A DNA stretch of 11,899 nucleotides from an uncultured Mailhella sp. (GTDB taxonomy: Bacteria > Desulfobacterota > Desulfovibrionia > Desulfovibrionales > Desulfovibrionaceae), in NCBI RefSeq assembly GCF_905187505.1, contig NZ_CAJJIC010000066.1:1-11899 (forward strand), written 5' to 3'. Each line of letters begins with the position of its first letter. Position 1 is the first letter of the stretch. Below the pieces are notes generated by a model. The model saw only the letters and a program-made list of their open reading frames with translations. It was not told where the DNA came from and ran no database searches. The position numbers were made by a program, and so were the translations under genes. Positions 7,244-11,899 of this stretch are shown piece by piece.

Positions 7244-8419
7244 TTAGAAGCGTGCGTCGGCCATCCAGTCCAGAAGCTGTGTGCTTCTCAGGCCTTCGGC
7301 TGTGGTTTCATCCACGCCGTACACATCCTGATAGAAGCGCAGAGCGAAGTCGTATACGTTGATGTCCGCAAACAGTTCGGGATACGCAGCCTTGGCTATG
7401 ATGAGCATGTCGAGAGGGTATTCCACGCGTCTTGACGCGTTCATGGGAGACCAGGGCAGGGCATATACTCTGTGATGTTTTACCGCTCTGAGCTCTTGAA
7501 GATTTTCATAGTAGGGGGCTTCATACAGCTCGAAAGGCGGGTGATAGCCGTTGGCCGTGGGCAGAATGATGATGTCGGGATCGCAGGCGTATACCTGTTC
7601 TGCGCTCATGGGCACGCTGGTACCTCTGCCCTGATAGGCATTTTTTGCATGGACGACCTGCTCGATGATATAGGATTCCGGTGTGTCGGTGCCCTGTACG
7701 GCTCCTGCGCCGCCTTTTTTGCGCACGTCCGGCCGAAGGCCGAGCAGAAGTACGGAGGGCTTGTCCCCTTCTGTCACGGCTTTCGTGCGTTCGCGTATCA
7801 TCGCTTCAGTCTCGGCCAGCCGGTCTGCCAGAGCCTCGGCCTTGTCCCTCTGATCAAACAGCTCGCCTATGATGCCCGCTTCGGTCTTCATGCTGGAAAG
7901 ATCCGCCGAACGGTACCACGTCGGCGAATAGAGCACCACGAGAGGAAGACCGAGCGCTTCGATGGTGCTGATGGTTCTGGTCACCTTTTCCTTGTCGGTT
8001 CCCACGGTGGTGTCGCCCACGCGAAGCAGAACCACGTCCGGAGCGGCGGACGCCAGGGCCTCGTAGCTTATGATGTTGCCCTGGGGAGAGTTGATGCAGG
8101 GCAGATCGTTCAGCCAGGGATGAAGGTATTTCATCGTATTCCAGCCCCGGTACTCCTGCGTTTCACCGGACCTGGAGGTGAACTCGTACTTGTAGTCCCT
8201 CTTCATGGACCATGAGCCTATGACCTTGACCCTGTCGATGACGCCAAGATGCGTCATGACGCCTTCAACGAAGCCGTCGTCGATGGTGGCCACGGCCCTG
8301 GGATCATCGGGAACGGTGACGGCCACGCCGCGCATGTCGGTGACGGTTCTGGCCTGACCGGCGGAGGGAAGCAGCGCAAGCACGAGCGCCGCGGCTGCAA
8401 GAAAACTATATTTTTTCAT
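7244..8419 (-). CDS. Periplasmic substrate-binding protein of a metal-chelate ABC importer
   Basis: A 391-residue precursor with a clear Sec signal peptide: MKK, a hydrophobic core, and likely cleavage after Ala23 in SAGQA. There is no lipobox Cys, so it should be soluble in the periplasm. After TVTDMRGVAVTVPDDPRAVA comes the two-lobed class III (BtuF/FhuD/MolA-like) fold, with a typical C-terminal block on residues that the mature cluster places at a periplasmic site (DPDIIILPT, YALPW). It is somewhat longer than most family members, with extra sequence near 60-110. The start has GGAG 5 nt upstream. It is the first gene of the operon, so its operator candidate (8443-8495) should control all four genes. 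Substrate is not readable from the sequence: iron or cobalamin complexes, or molybdate/tungstate, are all compatible. Confidence 0.88.
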   Translation of the reverse strand: MKKYSFLAAAALVLALLPSAGQARTVTDMRGVAVTVPDDPRAVATIDDGFVEGVMTHLGVIDRVKVIGSWSMKRDYKYEFTSRSGETQEYRGWNTMKYLHPWLNDLPCINSPQGNIISYEALASAAPDVVLLRVGDTTVGTDKEKVTRTISTIEALGLPLVVLYSPTWYRSADLSSMKTEAGIIGELFDQRDKAEALADRLAETEAMIRERTKAVTEGDKPSVLLLGLRPDVRKKGGAGAVQGTDTPESYIIEQVVHAKNAYQGRGTSVPMSAEQVYACDPDIIILPTANGYHPPFELYEAPYYENLQELRAVKHHRVYALPWSPMNASRRVEYPLDMLIIAKAAYPELFADINVYDFALRFYQDVYGVDETTAEGLRSTQLLDWMADARF

Positions 8420-8442
8420 GGGAGCTCCGATGGATATGTCTG

Positions 8443-8495
8443 AACACGGAGTAACACGAATGCAAATAACGTGTTACAAGATGTGAAGTAGCACG
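8443..8495 (-). promoter_or_regulatory. Operator candidate of the metal-ABC/FmdE operon (AACACG repeats)
   Basis: A perfect inverted repeat GTAACACG-N11-CGTGTTAC spans 8451-8477. It is flanked by a further AACACG at 8443-8448 and by GTAGCACG (one mismatch) at 8488-8495. The array lies 24-76 nt upstream of the binding-protein ATG, where a repressor would block RNA polymerase. It does not resemble a classical Fur box. I cannot place the -35/-10 elements with confidence. The regulator is not encoded in the window. Confidence 0.6.
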
Positions 8496-8530
8496 TTTTG
8501 AAAAAAAATGCCATGAGAAGTCGGAGCATG

Positions 8531-8556
8531 AAAAAGCCCGCGGACCAGCCGCGGGC
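8531..8556 (-). terminator. Rho-independent terminator downstream of the nitroreductase gene
   Basis: Read on the minus strand, the stem GCCCGCGG / CCGCGGGC (8 bp, 5-nt loop) runs into five T residues. It lies 114 nt past the nitroreductase stop and isolates that gene from the ABC operon. The 8557-8670 gap before it holds only a small hairpin, GGCGCAT/ATGCGCC at 8628-8651. Confidence 0.85.
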
Positions 8557-8670
8557 AGAATGAAGGGGCCACAGGGAAGGGAGCTCCGGAACATATGAGA
8601 GCGGCAGTCATGCAGAGGCATGAACGGGGCGCATCCGGTGGCGAATGCGCCTGTCGCTTCATGGAACCGA

Positions 8671-9249
8671 CTATTTTCTTATGATGATGGCTTCCTCGAG
8701 CGAGATTTTCGGGACACAGTGCTCGTCGTTTTCGTCACGGTAATAGGTGAGGCTTCCGTCGCTGCGTCTTTCTACGAGGTGGCGCACTTCATCGGGCTCT
8801 CCGAGAGCGAGAACGAGCTTGACCTGCAGCTCTTTCGGCAGTTCGAGAAGTGCAGCGGCTTCATTCCTTTTGACGGCCCCTATCATGCAGCAGGCAAGTC
8901 CGGCTTCACATGCCGCAAGATTGATGCTCTGAGCGGCTATGCCTACGTCCATGAGAGCGAAATCGTCCATTTTTTCCGGACCGGCGATGACGATGAATCC
9001 GCCGGGATGCTGCGTTGCCGTGGCTCTCTGTTCGGGGGTGAGCGAGCCTCCCATGACCACGAGGGCGTTCATGGCTTCGCAGGTGTCCCTGTCGGCAATG
9101 GTGATGAAACGCAGGACCTGATGGTTGCGGGCGGAGGCGGAAAGACGCGCATGGTCCACAAGGTCCGCCAGAGTTTCCGAGGAAAGACGATGGTCACCCT
9201 TGAAACGGCGACAGGTCCTGGCACGGGAAATAAGTTCTTTCAGTTTCAT
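8671..9249 (-). CDS. Nitroreductase-family FMN-dependent oxidoreductase
   Basis: A 192-residue protein of usual length for compact nitroreductases. The N-terminal RTCRRF (11-16) and SASARNHQ (37-44) are the FMN-phosphate and flavin-contacting segments of the family. The later block DVGIAAQSINLAACEAGLAC followed by CMIG and the closing GEPDE are also typical. Members reduce nitro groups, quinones or other electrophiles using NAD(P)H and usually act as homodimers in the cytoplasm; the natural substrate here is unknown. The start at 9249 has GGAG about 7 nt upstream and gives the family N-terminus. The frame stays open to 9357, but that extension would cross the terminator at 9299-9333. It is flanked by terminators, so it appears monocistronic or reached by read-through. 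Confidence 0.9.
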   Translation of the reverse strand: MKLKELISRARTCRRFKGDHRLSSETLADLVDHARLSASARNHQVLRFITIADRDTCEAMNALVVMGGSLTPEQRATATQHPGGFIVIAGPEKMDDFALMDVGIAAQSINLAACEAGLACCMIGAVKRNEAAALLELPKELQVKLVLALGEPDEVRHLVERRSDGSLTYYRDENDEHCVPKISLEEAIIIRK

Positions 9250-9298
9250 GCAGAGGCTCCGTGAAAGAGTAAAAGGCATACCGAAGTGTGAATGCCCG

Positions 9299-9333
9299 AA
9301 AAAAAAAGTCCCTTCATCATATGATGAAGGGAC
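9299..9333 (-). terminator. Terminator formed by a perfect 26-bp palindrome
   Basis: GTCCCTTCATCAT and its exact complement abut at 9308-9333, giving an 11-bp stem with an ATAT loop. On the minus strand nine T residues follow. A second stem, GGAACGG/CCGTCCC (one G-T, 9335-9353), lies immediately before it. It would end the ZraP-like transcript (stop at 9477). Because it lies only 50 nt upstream of the nitroreductase ATG, it could also act as a leader attenuator for that gene. Confidence 0.88.
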
Positions 9334-9476
9334 CGGAACGGCAAGACCGTCCCACACGGGGCAGTCCTGTATTTCAGGAAACGCTTTCTGTCACGACGGC
9401 AATGTCGGCGAGAGTGTTTTCGGCAGCGGAAGGGCCTGACGGCCCCTGATGCCGTGAAACTGTTCCTGCAAACGTA
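9334..9476 (-). other. Intergenic region, ZraP-like gene to terminator
   Basis: 143 nt with no convincing small gene. It holds the GGAACGG/CCGTCCC hairpin at 9335-9353 and a short GGGCC/GGCCC stem near 9432-9445. I see no known riboswitch architecture. Confidence 0.4.
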
Positions 9477-9911
9477 TCAGCGCCAGTAGCCGCAGCCATG
9501 GCCGTAACCACCGTGATGGTAGCCGCGGCAGGGGAGGCCGGCCTTGGTCATTTTGGCATGGAAGTCATTGTTGACGGTACGAATCTGCTCGTGCAACTTC
9601 GCTATTTCAGCCGTGAGCGCCTTCAGCTCCTCAGGCTTCACGTTGGGGTTGGGAGACAGGGCTCGCAGCTCGAGGCCCTTTTCGGAAAGCTGGTCGTACA
9701 GGGGACGCACAGCGTTGCGATGTTCCTCGCAGAGCTTGTCCATCTCAGCCATCTGTTCCTTGCTGAGTTCGGGCATGGTCTGATTGGCGTAGCAGCCGTA
9801 ATATCCTCCGTGATGGCGGCCGTATCCGTCGGGATGCGCCATGGCGGCCAGAGGCAAGGAAACGAGGACTGCGGCAGAAAGCAGGGAGAGACAGAGGGTC
9901 TTCTTGAGCAT
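9477..9911 (-). CDS. Spy/CpxP/ZraP-like His-rich periplasmic protein
   Basis: A 144-residue precursor with a Sec signal peptide (about 1-25, cleavage after LAAMA). The mature protein has an N-terminal His/Gly/Tyr segment (HPDGYGRHHGGYYG). A charged helical middle (48-125) follows, containing LSKEQMAEMDKLCEEHR and EEIA-like heptads typical of the Spy/CpxP/ZraP (heavy-metal resistance/LTXXQ-like) superfamily. It ends in a second His/Gly cluster (YHHGGYGHGCGYWR). Both ends look metal-binding (Zn, Cu or Ni), and Cys40, Cys61, Cys128 and Cys140 are present. Relatives act as periplasmic chaperones or metal buffers induced by envelope or zinc stress. The start at 9911 has AAGGAA 7 nt upstream; an in-frame ATG at 10001 would place 30 extra residues before the signal peptide and translate the promoter. 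It is monocistronic. Confidence 0.85.
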   Translation of the reverse strand: MLKKTLCLSLLSAAVLVSLPLAAMAHPDGYGRHHGGYYGCYANQTMPELSKEQMAEMDKLCEEHRNAVRPLYDQLSEKGLELRALSPNPNVKPEELKALTAEIAKLHEQIRTVNNDFHAKMTKAGLPCRGYHHGGYGHGCGYWR

Positions 9912-9965
9912 GGCGGGTTCCTTTTGGTTCAGGTGTGAGAGCTGTTCACGAAGATTACGGATTCC

Positions 9966-9994
9966 TATATAGAAGGCGTCTGATGATTTGTCAT
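9966..9994 (-). promoter_or_regulatory. Sigma-70-like promoter of the ZraP-like gene
   Basis: On the minus strand ATGACA (9994-9989, one mismatch to TTGACA) and TATATA (9971-9966) are separated by exactly 17 nt. Transcription would start near 9959, leaving a leader of about 48 nt. No -24/-12 sigma-54 pattern is seen, unlike E. coli zraP. Confidence 0.65.
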
Positions 9995-10035
9995 GTTTCA
10001 AACTGTTTCAGAGAACGTGTCGTCTGAAACAGTTT
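9994..10035 (-). promoter_or_regulatory. TGTTTCA/TGAAACA operator array (also a possible terminator stem)
   Basis: Two direct TGTTTCA copies lie exactly 10 bp apart (9994-10000, 10004-10010), with an inverted TGAAACA at 10025-10031. The second and third sit within a perfect 13-bp inverted repeat, AAACTGTTTCAGA-N10-TCTGAAACAGTTT (10000-10035). The array abuts the -35 of the ZraP-like promoter, the usual place for an activator. On the plus strand the stem is followed by a T tract but no plus gene needs terminating. On the minus strand it could weakly end the azlCD-esterase transcript. Confidence 0.6.
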
Positions 10036-10091
10036 TTCAATAGCTGGTTGTAATCGCATATTAAATATTTTTCAGAGGAAAATGCTTTTTT

Positions 10092-10805
10092 TTAAGATGC
10101 GACGGGCTTGCCGGATGGGAAGGCGGAACGCATGATGCCAAGCAGCGCTTCCGCCAGCCTTGCGTGATCTTTTTCATCAAGATGCATTCCGTCGGGACCA
10201 TGAGCTTCGCCCCAGGGATCTCCGGCGAGGGCCTCGGCTGCGTCCAGGAAAAAAGCACCGCGGCTTTCTGCGACTTTCCGGTAAAGCCCGGCGAGCATGC
10301 GGGATTTTCGAGGGGCGTCCGCATACCTGGCCCCGGATAGGAGCATCTTGCGTTCGCCTATGAGCGGGGGAGAAACGATGATCACTCCGGGATGGGGATA
10401 GTCGAGAAGACTTTCCCAGGGCAGAAGGCGAATCATATCCACAAGATCGGCCATGGCGTCGGCTATGTCCGTTTCCGAGTGTCTGAGCACGGATTTCATG
10501 TCATTGCTGCCGAGCATGACGATGACGGCGTCGAGGGGAAGATGGGAAAGCAGGCAGGAAGGCAGGTAGTCCATGGCGCTGAGGCCCGCTCCTGGAAGAG
10601 GTATCCCGCTGCCTTCGGTACGCCTGTCCCGCAGCGTGCGTCCTCCCAGGCCTTCTTCCAGTACGTCCCATTCTTCTCCGAGGCCTGCGGCAAGGCGTCC
10701 CGTCCAGCGGACGGAGGCGGGATAACGGCGCGTAGGGGCGACGAGTGAGCCCATCCAGCCGTACGTGTTGGAATCCCCGAAGCAGAGCACACGCTTTCGT
10801 TCCAT
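10092..10805 (-). CDS. SGNH/GDSL hydrolase, MsAcT-like arylesterase/acyltransferase
   Basis: A 237-residue cytoplasmic protein (no signal peptide). Block I is CFGDSNTYGW with nucleophile Ser12, block II has Gly53 in EEGLGGRT, block III is MLGSNDMK with Asn101, and block V is DGMHL with Asp205 and His208. The layout closely follows the mycobacterial MsAcT type as I recall it, with segments such as RYPASVRWTGRL, EEGL-GRT, YLPSCLLSHLPLD and IVSPPL. Those enzymes hydrolyse small acyl esters and transfer acyl groups in water; the physiological substrate is unknown. The start has AAAGGAA 7 nt upstream. It lies 65 nt after azlD with no terminator between, so it is probably the third gene of that operon. 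Confidence 0.9.
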   Translation of the reverse strand: MERKRVLCFGDSNTYGWMGSLVAPTRRYPASVRWTGRLAAGLGEEWDVLEEGLGGRTLRDRRTEGSGIPLPGAGLSAMDYLPSCLLSHLPLDAVIVMLGSNDMKSVLRHSETDIADAMADLVDMIRLLPWESLLDYPHPGVIIVSPPLIGERKMLLSGARYADAPRKSRMLAGLYRKVAESRGAFFLDAAEALAGDPWGEAHGPDGMHLDEKDHARLAEALLGIMRSAFPSGKPVAS

Positions 10806-10870
10806 GAAATGTTCCTTTTGCAGATTGCTGTCTTCTGAATCATCGGCCGCGTTCTCGGAGAGGTCTGGCC

Positions 10871-11197
10871 TCATGCCGGGAAGAAAAGCTGGACGAGTGC
10901 CATGTAGCAGAGCGTGCCTCCCGCAATGCTGATGGCCAGGTTGCGTTTCCATGCCTGAAGGCCGATGGTGACTGCGGAGGCCAGAATTTCGGGCGCTCCG
11001 TTGCTTCCGGCAATGAGCGTTCCGTTGCGGAAGCAGTAGACTACCAGCATTCCCCATATGGCTGAAGGCAGAACCGATCCGAGGTAGGCGATGACGGGGG
11101 GTGTCTTGCGACGGAAGAGCAGAAAGGGGGTCCAGCGCGTGAGCTGCGTGGCAAGCACGGCAAGGCCGATCATGACGGCTGCCTGAATCGTGGTCAT
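10871..11197 (-). CDS. azlD: AzlD-family branched-chain amino acid exporter subunit
   Basis: A 108-residue protein with about four hydrophobic helices and the family segment LTRWTPFLLFRRKTPP near residues 19-34. AzlD (YgaH-like) is the small partner of AzlC in exporters of branched-chain or related amino acids. The start codon overlaps the azlC stop in an ATGA tetranucleotide, implying translational coupling. Confidence 0.9.
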   Translation of the reverse strand: MTTIQAAVMIGLAVLATQLTRWTPFLLFRRKTPPVIAYLGSVLPSAIWGMLVVYCFRNGTLIAGSNGAPEILASAVTIGLQAWKRNLAISIAGGTLCYMALVQLFFPA

Positions 11198-11889
11198 GCT
11201 TTTTCTCCAGTCATGGTTGAAAGTTTTTTCCGGAACAGGAGCAGAAGCAGAACGATGAAGACCATGGCTGCAAGAAGAAAGTGGGAGGTGCCGAAGGCAA
11301 GCAGGCAGCCGAGCGTGATGCCGAGGCCTCCGAGAGAGCCGACATGCTGCCTTTCCTGCTGCCAGCTGCTGACGAAAATGGCCAGAAACAGCGCGGGCAT
11401 CACGAATTCTATGCCCCGGGTATCGAAGGGCATGTCTTCGCCGAACATGGCACCGACGGCGGTGGAAAGAACCCAGTAGGCCTCATTGAACAGCGTGACG
11501 AAAAAGTAGTACCAGCGTTTGTTCGTGCCCGGCGGTATGCGGCCCATGCCGAGGATGGAAAAGGTTTCGTCTATGAGTCCGTAAATGAGGTAGGGCTTGA
11601 GCGCTCCCGTGTCGCGGTAGCGGTCGAGCATGGCGATGCCGTAAAAAAGATGCCGCGCATTGACGACAAGCCCGACGATGAAGGCGGTGAGAGGCGCGAA
11701 GGGACCTGTGATCATGCTGGCCATGATGAATTCCAGAGAGCCGGCAAAGATGGTGAGCGCCATGAGAATGGGAAAGACGGGCTCAAAGCCCAGAGAGTGC
11801 ATGTAGAGTCCGTAGGAGAAGCCGCAGAAGCCGAAGCCTATGAGGATGGGCAGCGTCGAGCGGAAGGCGGCTTTGGCGGAAGACGCCAT
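11194..11889 (-). CDS. azlC: AzlC-family branched-chain amino acid exporter subunit
   Basis: A 231-residue membrane protein with about 7-8 helices. It carries AzlC (YgaZ-like) family segments: AFRSTLPILIGFGFCGFSYG at the N-terminus, FAGSLEFIMASM, the NARHLFYG motif, and YLIYGLIDETFSI. With AzlD it forms an exporter of branched-chain amino acids such as valine or 4-azaleucine. The ATG at 11889 lies 10 nt from the window end. The frame stays open beyond it, so the ribosome site cannot be judged and the true start could lie upstream. The length is normal for the family. Confidence 0.9.
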   Translation of the reverse strand: MASSAKAAFRSTLPILIGFGFCGFSYGLYMHSLGFEPVFPILMALTIFAGSLEFIMASMITGPFAPLTAFIVGLVVNARHLFYGIAMLDRYRDTGALKPYLIYGLIDETFSILGMGRIPPGTNKRWYYFFVTLFNEAYWVLSTAVGAMFGEDMPFDTRGIEFVMPALFLAIFVSSWQQERQHVGSLGGLGITLGCLLAFGTSHFLLAAMVFIVLLLLLFRKKLSTMTGEKA

Positions 11890-11899
11890 AGAATGATCG

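Noticed and set aside
8474..8662. 62-codon minus-strand frame in the nitroreductase-ABC gap
   Set aside because: It runs through the terminator at 8531-8556, has no good ribosome site and has no recognisable features.
9250..9357. Longer start for the nitroreductase
   Set aside because: It crosses a strong terminator hairpin and adds residues not typical of the family. The ATG at 9249 has a ribosome site and gives the expected N-terminus.
9994..10035. Sigma-54 promoter for the ZraP-like gene
   Set aside because: No GG-N10-GC pair of the -24/-12 type lies at a useful position; a sigma-70-like pair with 17-nt spacing fits better.
10806..11057. Longer start for the esterase
   Set aside because: The extra 84 codons overlap azlD in another frame. 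The ATG at 10805 has a good ribosome site and starts directly before the GDSL block I.

Overview
The window looks like a chromosomal segment of a moderately high-G+C Gram-negative anaerobe. It is most likely a member of the Desulfovibrionaceae, the Desulfovibrio/Bilophila-type sulfidogens. This is inferred from the 5S rRNA sequence, the codon style and the FmdE-plus-metal-ABC gene set; no marker here settles the species. I see no phage, IS element, CRISPR array or integrase.

Plus-strand half (1-4478): The window opens inside a tandem array of identical tRNA-Lys(CUU) genes, with two complete copies and one cut by the window edge. They sit in perfect 127-bp repeats and end at a strong terminator. 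An OpgB/LtaS-type membrane phosphoglycerol transferase follows. Next comes a solitary 5S rRNA gene with its own terminator and no 16S or 23S nearby. A MATE efflux pump starts only 12 nt after that terminator, and a MutT-like Nudix hydrolase follows. A 256-bp gap with two further hairpins and a bidirectional terminator closes this half.

Minus-strand half (11889 down to 4443), read in transcription order: (a) azlC-azlD, a branched-chain amino acid exporter pair overlapping by 4 nt, followed by a cytoplasmic SGNH/GDSL esterase resembling the mycobacterial acyltransferase/arylesterase MsAcT. (b) A small His-rich Spy/CpxP/ZraP-like periplasmic protein with a good sigma-70-like promoter abutted by a striking TGTTTCA/TGAAACA repeat array. 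(c) A nitroreductase-family flavoprotein, with a terminator on each side. (d) A four-gene operon of periplasmic binding protein, FecCD-type permease, ATPase and an FmdE-family protein with a C-terminal zinc finger. It is preceded by an inverted-repeat operator candidate and ends at the bidirectional terminator.

The most interesting unit is (d): a type II metal-chelate (iron, cobalamin, molybdate/tungstate or similar) uptake system physically coupled to FmdE, under an apparently dedicated operator. Other points of interest are the stable-RNA genes whose terminators run almost directly into protein genes, the ATPase's unusual N-terminal extension, and the operator array of the ZraP-like gene. 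No gene-free stretch exceeds about 260 bp.
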